Shown here in pieces: positions 43,080-55,500 of a DNA stretch of 64,000 nt (its first letter is position 1; each line of letters starts with the position of its first letter). This DNA is from Mycocentrospora acerina (Eukaryota > Ascomycota > Dothideomycetes > Pleosporales): NCBI GenBank assembly GCA_022701365.1, contig JAKUHH010000177.1, positions 558,001 through 622,000 on the forward strand. The letters run 5' to 3'. The position numbers were made by a program, and so were the translations under genes. The notes beneath the pieces are model-generated. The model was not told the DNA's origin and made no database searches. It saw only the letters and a list, made by a program, of their open reading frames with translations.

Positions 43080-44951
43080 TTCAAAGGAATATGAAGCGGG
43101 TACTTCTACTCCATTTATTTTTCAATTCCTAGCTCAAATTCCAATCATAGACACTCCTTACCTGTGTGACACGTTTACTTCAAGATTCTTTTCATCATTA
43201 ATGTTGATCAAGAAAACCGAGTGACTCTGTTTTTTTGTGTTTGTTGCTCTCACAACAGCCAAACGTCACCTAGACGTATTGCATTACGTATACTCAATGG
43301 TCAAAACAAGATGTTTCCCAGCGGTCTTACATTTAGAATCGAAAAGTGAATCCTACCATTGCCGCTGCACGCCGAAAAGAGTTTTTCAGGCTTACACTCT
43401 ATGACAGGGTTTCAAAGCACTAGAACTGACTCGTGAAAGAGTTGGGGAAAATCCGTGGGGATCTACGCTCAGATTTTCTTCGGTCCTTGAGTTTGCTTCA
43501 ATCTTTTCTCGTCAGCTGCCAGGATGATTGCGTTTGCCGTATCAAGCAGCAACTGTAATCCTTAGCTTAAGCCTACAGAAGTTGGGCCTCTAGTTGAAAT
43601 TAAACTCTCTAATGCGAATCTATTTTTGGTTCTTGGAGAGCATATATGCTCGGCCGTAATAGTCTCTTGTGGACACGAAGCAAATGTCGACGTGGCTAGG
43701 GTTCAGATCCGCCGCCTTCGCCTGATTGCTGCTGGTAAGAACGACTCCACCACATAATCCACAGTAATTCCTGGGCCTATTCTTCATCGATTCAGGTCTG
43801 GCCAGGCCTCGATTGATTTAACATCGGTACCGAAATCCACATTATCTTCATGTTTTACGGGGTACCGTAGAACTGGAAAATTATCAGATTTCGACGAACC
43901 TGGAAAGCCCACGTGGTGCGATTTTATATTAAAATCTCCGTTGCACTCAATCTAGACACAAAATAGCAAACACCATAACTCCGGTGAAGAGACCGATCAG
44001 ATCATTCGCCAAATCAAGATGATTGTCCGAAGCCATGTAACGTTGCATCAGTACATCTTCCTGTGCATGGAGTTATTTCGATTAGATTACTTTCTCAACA
44101 TGGGAACTCATTTTATAGTCATAGCATCAAAATATAATTGACAAGTTTGGTTGCTGTATATGACACCAATCAGATAACCAATGACAACAAAAGCTCTTCT
44201 GACGTGATCAGATTTTTCTGCGCTCTAGTTGCGTAAATATTCCGATTTCAGGCGCTTAGGTGGTGAGAACATCAGGTTTTTGGTCAGTCACGAAAATCCT
44301 TCCATCATGGAAACTGTACAAGCCCGGTTATTTAGAACCAGTAACTCAAGTCATATAATGGAACGTGAAATTAGACACTGTTAATCACGCTCACGACCAA
44401 ACTTCTGATAGGTCCAAATAACATACATATTTTAGTCAAATTCCACTTTCCCGGTTCCTACTACTCGAAAGAGCATGGGTATATAGACGTTCAAATGACC
44501 CCATACTCGAGTTGAACAGACCTCTAGAGCCAACATTTCATGTTCTTTAACATATTGCCTGACCAAAAAAACAAGTTTCCAAATTAAGGCCGGCAACTGA
44601 AATAATATCACTAATTTTACAACGTGAAGTAGATCGGATGTCTTGCTACAATTAGTTTAGATCACAATCAGAAAAAAAATTCTGCTGACGGTAAGATTTA
44701 AACAGAGTATGGTCAAGTAAGAGCCGATGTTTCTTGCAAGCTAATTTCACGTTGTAAGGCTGCTAGTAAGCCAGTTTTCCCGTTACAGGCCTGTTACTTT
44801 AAGCAGGGATTGACGGCCCCACCTTCCCCGTGTAGTCAAGTCCTAGCCTCATGTTTCAGACGCTAATTGGTTAGCAGCGATTAGCTGTTAGTAATGATCC
44901 GTCAACATGTAAGCCCTTTACCGTTTTAAAACTTAAGCTCATGATTACCTG

Positions 44952-45007
44952 CAGAGCGGCTCGTTAATGCTTGTAGGGCGGCTCGTTGACATCTGCAGGG
45001 CGGCTCC
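44952..45007 (+). repeat. 22-bp short tandem repeat with GCGGCTC core
   Basis: Two full units and a partial third are spaced 22 nt apart, each containing GCGGCTCGTT or GCGGCTCC. The GC-rich core contrasts with the AT-rich neighbourhood. The origin is unknown. Confidence 0.7.
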
Positions 45008-46313
45008 ACATGGACTTACTGCTAGGGGCAAAATAAGTGACCACACTAGTCGGCTGAAACTGGCCGTTAGCTCCGCAGGATCCGCAGAACGATCGAAACG
45101 TGCTCAGGCTATGGGTTAAACTAATACTCGCACTAGATTGAATTCATGTCATAATTGAAATTTAGGGCCATCATCTCAAATTATGGCGTCAATGTTAGTT
45201 AAAATCTATGTTTACATTCTTGCACCAGAAAAAAACGCATAGATTTGGGTAACAAAGAGAATACGTTTTCAATGCGATACAAAAGAAAATAGGTACACTA
45301 TGTAAGTACAAAAAACATCAGCATTGCAGTTTCAGACAATGTACGGTCTCTAGCTGGTACAAGAACGGTAGAAAGTTTCGTTAACCCTACTTCCCCCCAC
45401 CCCCACACAACCGCTTCCGAAGTAGGTCCTTCTATATGGAGAACAATCGCAAATCAAATTATAGCCCTGCCCTAGATACTGCGAATAAGAGGCCCCAGAG
45501 AATGTGGCCTTGGTTCTTCAAGTACAGAAACTTCGTCTAGGTTCTGCTTTAACGCGTCAAGACCCTGTAGCTGTGTTTCTGTGTTCCACAGTAAGATTTA
45601 AATGTTGCTGCTTAGCTGCATATCGAGAGTCTCGGGCCGTTTCCGCAATTGTCTTGCATCCTGATTAATGAAAAGTAAGCTCGGGCTACGAATTCAGCCT
45701 TTCTTCTTAGCCTTGGCGAAATTGCAAAAAACTAAGAATGAATGTCGCGATCTTTTGGATTATGTCGGCAATCAACTGTTTAGATGATAATTTGCCGTTT
45801 CATTCTCGCCGGCATATCACGCCGACTACACAGTTTCTGTTTAAACTTTTGGACCTGAAATATAATTGAATGGTACGACGATTTACGGTAGGACATGCAA
45901 TGCTGCCTCGGAGCGACACGATGACTTGAGACCCATCCATGGCTAATACCAACACAGCAAGTTGTATCTACAATGTAACCCAATGAACCCCCCTGCGTTA
46001 ACATTAGCTGCTTCAAGAAAGGTATCTTTCATGGGTGCCTACACGTCGTCAGCGTCAGGAGTGTATGGTACGAGACAGTGGATCGATTGAAACCCGAAAT
46101 GCCTTTTTTGACGTATGTAGTTGTTATTATTGCATCAATTAATCACCCAATTATAGAAGGAGCGTGACTGTTTGTAAACTGCGAAGGATTCCTGAGCTTA
46201 CTGCGAATTGTTCATGGGTATGGACAGTGGCAACCGCGGAAGACAGAGGATGCTGGCTCGGTAAAAAGGGAAGATTTCGGAAGGAGGATTAAAGTAGAGT
46301 AAATCATTATACT

Positions 46314-46321
46314 TATAAATA
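46314..46321 (+). promoter_or_regulatory. TATA-like element upstream of the PKS-NRPS
   Basis: TATAAATA lies about 215 nt before the ATG at 46536; a second weaker GATATAAAG lies about 190 nt before it. Either could position transcription. Inferred from sequence only. Confidence 0.35.
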
Positions 46322-46535
46322 AAGCATAACCTTCCATGTGGCGATATAAAGACAGAAATCAGTTTTCAAACTGAAGGCAACACGAAATATCAAGGCTCAT
46401 CTTAGCACTGATTGTGCAACATACATTAGCAGCTTCATACGTTGAGACTTTATCTTTGTCTCTGTTGTTTTTAGTTCTTGTGTTCTTTTCAAAAGATCAA
46501 TCTCAGATATCCCTTCTGCTGCTAGAAGATCAGCC

Positions 46536-49500
46536 ATGTCTTCTACAGACCAGAATTCTGCTACAGATCCAACTGTCATTATTGGAGCAGCATGCCGAGT
46601 TCCAGGAGCGACCAACACTCGCTCTCTCTGGGATATGCTGGAGAAACGGAAAGATCTTCAGCGTAAAATGCCCGCGGATCGATACAATGCTGATTCTTTC
46701 TTTCATCCTGCAGGCACCAACAAGGGAACAGTTAGTGTAATTTTCACTTCGTTGTAGCAAATACTAACAAACTGCAGAGTAATGCTAGACTCGGGTACTA
46801 TCTTGATCAAGGCCTGGATCAATTTGACGCTTCATTTTTCAACATATCTGGAAAAGAGGCCGAAGCAATGGACCCACAGCAAAGGTTATTGCTGGAAGTT
46901 GTATATGAAGCGTTAGAGAACGGTATGGAGTAATCCCACCATTGAAGATAAAATTCGTTGCTCATTACTATCTTTTAGCGGGCATCACACTAGATGAAGT
47001 TCGAGGAACACGAACGTCGGTATTCGCTGGCTCGTTTACCTACGACTACCAATCTATGACCCATCGTGATTTGAGCTATTACCCGAAATATAGCATCACT
47101 GGATTAAGCACAAACACAATCCTGGCCAATCGTATTTCTTTCTTCTTCGATCTCCATGGACCCAGTGTCCAAATAGATACAGCCTGTTCATCATCCCTGA
47201 CAGGTTTTCATCTTGGTGCTCAGAGCTTGCAAAGTGGCGAATCAGATATAGCTATCATCTGCGGAACTGCTCTTCACTTTGATCCAACAATTTTCATCAC
47301 TATGACGGATTTTGGCATGCTTTCTACAGATGGTCGTTGCCGTCACTTTGACGCCAATGCTTCTGGATACGTCCGCGGCGATGGGATATGTGCAGTTATT
47401 CTAAAGAAGCAACATGCCGCGGAGATGGATGGCAACACAATACGAGCTATTGTGAGAGGTACTGGTGTCAATCATGATGGTACTAAAGAAGGCCTCACCT
47501 TGCCAAACCCCAAAGCTCAGGCTGATCTTGTACGCAACATATATGCCGCTGCGGGTCTTTCTCCAAAAGATACCGGATACTTCGAAGCTCATGGAACTGG
47601 TACGAAAGCTGGTGACCCTCGCGAGGCCCTAGGAATTGGGGCTGTTTTTGCCGCTGATAGAACCGAACCGCTTTACGTGGGGTCGATCAAGACCAACATT
47701 GGTCATCTAGAAGGCGCATCAGGTCTTGCAGGGCTGATAAAGTCAATGCTGTCAGTTGAGAAAGGCAAAATTCTGCCTAACATGCATTTCAATAATCCGA
47801 ATCCAGATATCGACTTTGAGGGACTTAAGATACGAGTACCTCAAGAGGTTTTGGACTGGAACCCCGAAAATGGCATTCGCCGCGCAAGCATCAACTCTTT
47901 TGGATTTGGTGGAAGCAATGCTCATGTTGTATTGGAAAATTACAATAAACCACAAGGCCAACTCACACCACCAGACAGTCCTGGCCTACCTCCAATTCGT
48001 TCGAGACCATTTCTGTTGCCGTTATCCTCACATTCAGAGAACGGAGGAAAACTCTTGCAAAAAGAAATTACTCGTTACATCAACGACAACCCTAATATCG
48101 ATGTACGTGATCTTGCTCATAGTTACAGCACAAGGAGGACTCTTCATCAATTTCGAACATATGCTGTTGGTTCCAATCTTAAGGAGATCTCGAATATGGC
48201 AGCGAACCTTGGGCCTGAAGCAAAGTGGAAACGAGCAAGCGCAGTTCCAAAACTTGGATTCGTTTTTACTGGACAAGGAGCTCAATGGTATGCCATGGGT
48301 CGGCAACTGATTGAAGAAAATACGTTATTCAGGCAGATTTTGACCGAGTGCGAGACAATCTTACAGGCCCTACCTGACGCACCCAAGTGGTCACTGTTGG
48401 GTGAGCTATCCAAGCCTGAGGACGATTCACGACTCTCTCAAAGCGAATTTTCTCAACCTCTTTGCACAGCACTTCAAATTGCCTTGGTTGATGTTTTGAA
48501 GGTCTGGGGAATTGAACCGAGTGCGGTAGTTGGGCATTCTTCAGGAGAGATTCCCGCTGCTTATGCTGCTGGGATCCTTAGCAGGGGAGATGCTATGATA
48601 TGCGCTTTCTATCGCGGACTCTATATGTCCAAGGGCAAAGAGGGGGCTGTAGGCAGTATGATGGCAGTTGGACTGACTGAAGCTGAAGCGGCTTTGGAAC
48701 TTGAGCAGTACACTGGCCGTGCCAGTATCGCAGCTGTCAACAGTCCGTCTAGCATCACCATATCTGGCGATCAAGATGCTATATTAGAGATTAAGAAACA
48801 ACTTGACGCTAGAAAAGTTTTTGCGAGACTGTTGCAAGTGGAGCAAGCGTTTCACTCACATCATATGCTACCACTAGCTCCTGCATTCGAAAAAGCTCTC
48901 GCAGGAACAGAATCTTTCACTCCAAAACCAACAAAAGTTCGAATGTTCTCTAGCGTAACGGCCCGCGATTCTAGTGCCAGAACAATGGATAGTACCTATT
49001 GGTCTGACAATATGACTGGGCGGGTTCGTTTCTCCGAGGCTGTGACCGGCATGGTTCTAGACGACAATGACGAACCTGCGGTCGACATTCTTGTGGAAAT
49101 TGGCCCACATCCGGCGTTAAAAGGCCCTTCAAAACAGACAATCAAGGCTTTAGGGTTGGATTTGCCTTATCTAGCCACTCTTGACAGAAAACTTAAGGCT
49201 TACGATAGTCTGCTTGCCTGTGCTGGGCAATTATTTGCTCTTGGCTCCCAAGTTGATCTGGAAGCCGTCAATAGCGATTACACACTCTCAGCGAATGGTA
49301 ATGTGTTACGTGTAATTAGTGGCAAGAGGTTGGACAGCATTCCTACATACTCTTGGGACCACAAACGCTATTGGGCGGAGACGAGATTTGGCAAGGAATA
49401 CCGACAGCGACCGTATCGACATTCCATCCTTGGCACACCCGTTCCTGGATCACCATCTACGAACCCTCGCTGGCACAACTACCTTCGACTTAGTGAATTA

Positions 49501-52500
49501 GCGTGGTTGTCTGAACATTCAATCGATGGTAGTATAATCCTACCCGGAGCTGCTTACATCACCATTGCGATTGAGGCTTTTATGCAAAAGGTGCCCGCTC
49601 AGCAAGTTGAAGACATTGTCCTGTCAGATATTAACATCAAGGCTGCATTGTCTGTTCCTGATACCGACATTGGTGTCGAAATCATGCTCGACTTGTTGTT
49701 TCTGGAAGATTCAAGTAATGCACAACTTCAGTCGTACAAGTTTGCAATATACTCCTTTACAGAAGACGGTGAGACAGTGCAGAATTGCTCTGGTACCATA
49801 TCTGCAACGAAAAATGGAGCGATGGAACGAGTTTCCGATCATACTTTTGAAGAATACCAGATGCAAACATCGCAATACCGACCAGCCAAAAAGTTCTACG
49901 ATCGGCTTTTCCGGATCGGGCTCCAGTATGGCGAATCTTTCCGGCTGGTATCTGGTGCTTTTGAGAGTACACCTGGTTTTGCTGTGGCACCGTTGGAATT
50001 TGATCCGAATAAAATTCTTACAGATGACGCCGATGCTTGTGTGCTTCATCCAACATTCCTCGACGCAGCATTCCATGTTATTTTCGCCGCATTAGAGTCA
50101 GAGCGTGGCCAAGCTCTTGACGATGCATACGTTCCTACATTCTGCCGCACATTACGCATTTCTGCATCCATGATTGCTCGTAGACTTGATATCACAGCCC
50201 AGAAATATTGGGTCACAGCGAAAACAGATATTCTTAGTCCACGTCTTAATTCCAGCAATGTTACCATCCATGAGAATGGCTCAAAGAATCGTCTTGTTGA
50301 GCTACAAGGTCTACAGCTTACTGCTCTTGGGTTTTCGCACGATAAAGATAAATCTCGCCCGGTTTTTTTCCGCTTGAAATGGAAACCGGCCTTTGATTTT
50401 TTGGGGTTGAACGTTGTGGAGCCAGAGTTTTCTGGTTTGGAAGACCTTCTCAATTGTTACAAACACCAGTACCCGGAGAACGAGATTCTTCACATTTCTT
50501 CAGTGTCACAAGTAACCGAGGAAGCTCGCCAATTCGATCTGATAGTGGTTGAAGTGGAATCGTATCATGACATTCAGAGCCACCTGAAGCCTAACGGCTT
50601 TGTTCTCAGTACGAGGCCAAAATTTATTCATGAAGTTCTTCAGCCGAAGTTCACTCATGGAGACCTCATTCTCTGGCAAGCAACCACTCAGGATAAATTG
50701 CCTCCACGTCTCACAGTGCTTATCGGATCATCGCCATCGAAGGAAACCTTGAACCTTGCTCGTGTCATTCAACAAGAGGCATCTTCCCAGAAGATATCGA
50801 TCACAACTCTTGGTGATTTAGATGAAAAATCTCTTAAGGAAGACTCCTTCGTATCTCTAGTTGGCCTTGATGGAGAAGAGTTTATTCACGCAAGTTCGCA
50901 ATTCAAGGCGCAGTTTGAGAAGTTGAAGAAATTATTATGCTTGCCAGAAAAACAACTTATCTGGCTTTTCAAGAGTTCTGAAGAAGCAGCAGATATTCCA
51001 ATACAGTCACTCATATCAGGCTTGGCAAGAGTAGCAAGAAGCGAGAACGAGAGTCTTCGGCTTGTAACACTGGAACTTCCACCCAATTATGTCGCTCAGC
51101 ACACTTGCAACTGGGTTAATCAAATGCTAGCGTCACACTCTCAAGATGATGAGTTCATTGTCAAAAATGGCTGCCTTTTAATTCCACGGGTCGAGAGTGA
51201 TGAGACGCTGAACCGCCAAGTATCTAGTCGCGTTGATCAACGAACTGACTTGTTTTTGTCCTTCAAGGATAATCGCCTTCGCCTAATTAATTCTCCATTC
51301 ACACTTAGCCCTGAATCAGTGGCTTTCGAAGACGATGTTACTACTGGCACGGCTTTGCTTGCCGATGATGACGTTGAGATTGCTGTGAGAGAATCTTCCC
51401 TCACGCTTGAAGACACAATCCAATCCTGCGTCGGAATCATCATCAACACCGGGTTGAATTCTAAGCTCCAAAAAGGTGATGAAGTTTTCGCTTTGAGCCC
51501 GAACACAACTGCCCATACATCAATTTTTCGAACGAAGTCGTATTTCGTCCATAACCTTGGGGCTGCGACGAATGCAGTATCCATTGGCATACCTTTACTA
51601 AAGGCGATATACGCCCTTCATGAACTGGCCAGGATCCAGAAAGGCGATATTTGCTTCGTTCACGATGCTTCAAGTATCACAGGCCAGGTTGCCATTTCGA
51701 TCATACAATCAACGGGCGCAGAGACTATTGCATCAGTTCGTAATGATGCCGAACGTCAATTGTTGAAAGATCGGTTTAACCTACCATTGAGTTCATTGCT
51801 TGTTTTTACGGATGAAGGCTTCACAGAACTTGTGAAGAAGGCCAGTGCAGGCAAAGGGTATCGTGTGTTGCTCAACTGTGGCACCACTAGCGTCAATCAA
51901 GCCTTGTCAGATTGTCTGAGCAATTCCAGTCACTTGATTGATCTTGGAAAATTAACAAGAGATAACGTTTCAAGTGGTCGCAATATCACATATACTAAGG
52001 TGGACCTGGCAGCCGTTTTCAATACAGACATTCTTCTGGCCCAGAGACTCTTAGAAGAGAGTTTTAAGGTCCTGGATTTGATCGAATCCAATCTTCCGAC
52101 GAACTTACTAAAATTCTCTTACAGCTGCTTGTCTGATGCTTTCAAAGCGTTTCGGACTGACCCTAGCCTGACACAAGTACTGCTCTATGCCAATGAAGAA
52201 CTCGTTCCAGTCAGAAAGCGCATCGGAGGACTGCGAACACTGTTCAATCCAGAAAAAACATATTTGATCGTTGGTGGTCTTGGTGGCATAGGGAAAATAC
52301 TTGCGCAATGGTTGCTACGAAAAGGCGCACGAAAGTTTGCTTTCCTCACTCGTTCCGGAGCCAGCAACGCCGACGCCAAGGAGACGATTGAGTGGTTGCA
52401 ACGGCGAGGTGCTTTGGTCACTGTAAGTCGTGGTAGTGTGACTGATGAAAGTACCGTCCGTCGGTGGGTCGAAAATATAGAAGGTGATCTGGGTGGCGTC

Positions 52501-55500
52501 TTTCAGGGTGCAACTGTGTTGCACAGTAGCTCACTCTCTGATATGACTGCACATGCATGGCAGACAGTGTTAGATCCCAAAGTGAAAGGCTCTTTGAATC
52601 TTCACTATGCCACTCTTGGTCGCTCTCTGGACTTTTTCCTTTGCTTTTCATCAATACTAGCCATCATCGGGTTTCCATCGGAAGCCAACTACTCCGCCGC
52701 CAATGGTTTCATGGATAACTTCATTGGTTGGCGTCGCAAACAAGGCCTACCGGGTACGTCTATGAACATTGGGGTGGTCGCCGATGTAGGCCTTGTTGCT
52801 GAGAATGAGAGCTTGAAGACTGGTATGCTGCGAATGGGCATGGATATGTTGAGCGAAGATGAGCTCTTCTTCCAATTTGAGCATGCGATCCTCTCGCAAT
52901 ATACAGTGGAAGATGCTGGTGAAATTTCGGGTCATCAAATCCTAAGTGGTATCAACGTCTCATCCAGAGATCCGTTCTGGTCCTCAAAGCCACTTTTCCG
53001 TAGGCTATACGCAGACGTCAGCGCGACTGGCAACGGAGCTGGCTCGGAAGTGGAGAAAGACCTCATGTCCCTTCTTCGCGCAGCAGAAAGCCCGGAAATA
53101 TTAAGAGAAATTTTAACGGAATCTTTCATCAATAAGGTCTCTTCGTCCCTTTCCGTTCCCAGCGCCGATATTCACACAGGACTTCCTCTTTCTTCTTACG
53201 GAATGGACTCTCTTGTCGCAGTCGACTTCAGAAAGTGGTTTTCAAAAGAAATTGGCGTAGATCTCGCTTTATTCGATATCCTCGGATCGAAAACTACCGG
53301 ACTTCTCATTCAGAAAGTTTGCGACATCTTTGCAACACATGAAATTTCAAAGCCTGACTTATTGCTTTCGTCTACCGATAAGATTGAAAATCGGGTTCTA
53401 GTTGAAGATTCATCGGACGTCCTCGTTTCTAGCACTAAGCCTGACCATATCCCGCTATCTTCTTACCAAACAAGACTCTGGTTCATGGATAACGTCATGG
53501 AGGTAGATGGTGGTTTAAGCATCGGAATGACTCTCATGGTCAAAGGTGAACCAAATCTTAAACGAATCAACCATAGCTTTCACGAACTAGCCCGTCGAAA
53601 CGAGATGCTACGAACACGTTATTTTGAAGGCGATGATTTTGCTGAGCAGGAGGTTCTTCCTGATGTGGCTGCTGACGTCCAGTATCTTGACCTTTCAGGT
53701 GATCCCACTTCATTTGATCAAGTACAAAGCCAAGTAGAAGACCTGACAAAAGAAGCTATGGACCTCGAGAAAGGTGAAGTCTACAGGTCGAGGCTAGTAA
53801 AGCTAGGCGAGGGTCAATACGCCTGGCTGTTCAGTATACACCACATCGCCATCGATGGAGGAAGTCGAGAATCATTTATGGAGCAGATCGTCTCCTGCTA
53901 TAACGATGCTAGCGCCGGAGAAGAATCTTTGGACTCAGCTCCCAAATATTCTTATGTAGACTTTACCCTTTGGCATGAAGGTGTTCTGAAGTCTCCTGAA
54001 GTCCAATCTGACTTGGCCTGGTGGAAGCAGCACCTGACTGGCGCTTCCCCTACCAGCAAAATTTTACCATTTGCACAAAACGAACGACCAGAAAAAGCCA
54101 GTGACGACCGACAGACGATTCGAGCAAAAATCTCGAAAGCCACGCTGAAAAGGATGAAAAGAATTTGTAGTAGTGTCAACGTAACGCCCTTCCACTTCGT
54201 CCTGGCAGCGCTGCGTTCATTCATATTCCGATACACTACAGAAGAAGATCTCACATTGCTCGTTATCAATGGAGAAAGGCCTCATCCTTCTTTCGAAGGC
54301 ATCATCGGATTCTTTGTTAATGTAATTCCATTGAGATGGCAAAGCGCATTTGAGGACTCATTTGAGAGTGTGTTACTCGAGGCAAAGAGCTTAGCAATGG
54401 AGTCAATGGCTCACTCAAAAGCCCCATTCGACTCTATAGTTGACTCGTTAGAGATGGGTTGGAACCCTCAGCATTTCCCTCTTGGCCAAATTGCACTCAA
54501 TTATCAGATGTATGCAAAGTCCCCGAAATACACCACTCCGGACTTCGATATTGTGGACGTACACGTCACCGATGTTCCGACTGCATGCGAGCTCCAATTT
54601 GAGATCATGGAAGATCTGGAAACTGGTCTAGGCTTTACCCTAGACTATGACTCTTACCTCTATGGTGCATCTGAAATGGATCGTTTCTTAGAGAACTTTA
54701 TGACTTACATTCAAAGTGCCGTGCGAGACTTCAGACAGCCAGTTGAGGAATTGGATATGTGCGGTCAGAAAGAGTTCAATTTCTTGCAATCCAAATGTTG
54801 GTCAGAAGAAAAGAGTACTTTAAGCTGGATGGATACACCATTGTGGGATCGCTTTACGGAAGTAGTGCATCAACAGCCAGAATCGATTGCAGTCAAAACT
54901 CCAAACGGCCAATCAATTACATATCAGTCACTCAAAACGAGAGCTGAAGAGATTGCTATTGTACTAAAATCTTCTGGGATCCGCCATGGGGATCGAGTTG
55001 GGGTTTTATCCCATCCTTCCTTTGATGCAATCGCGGCAATGTTGAGCACAGCGATTTTATGTTGTACCTACGTCCCCCTGGATCCTAATTATGCCCAAGG
55101 AAGATTGGAGTTTATGATTGAGGATACTGTTCCTTCAATAATAATTTACGGTCCTGACTTGGATTCGTTAGTACCAAGTTTGCGAGCCACAACCAGTTCA
55201 CAGTTTCTCCCACTATCAACACCTCCTCCAACTAAGTACCTGGAGATAGAATACGAGTCGGGGAAACCTGAAGATCTTTTTTATATCGTTTACACATCTG
55301 GAAGTACAGGCAAGCCCAAGGGCATTATGGTGTCGCATGAGAACACAAGGGCTATGCTTAGCGGCCGCAACCAAGCTCTCAAGTTGTCTAGGACCGATAT
55401 TTTTCTCAGTCAATCCTCTATTTCCTTCGACATCTCCATTACACAGACTTGGGGCTCGTTTGTATCCGGTGCGACTGTGGCGCTTGCTACCAATGACATC

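Larger units (their letters stand above)
43080..46535. other. 3.5-kb AT-rich region upstream of the PKS-NRPS
   Basis: No supported gene. It contains the 22-bp tandem repeat at 44952 and a GC-richer remnant at about 44760-45110 that resembles a piece of a repetitive element. The last ~350 nt form the likely PKS-NRPS promoter. Confidence 0.45.
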
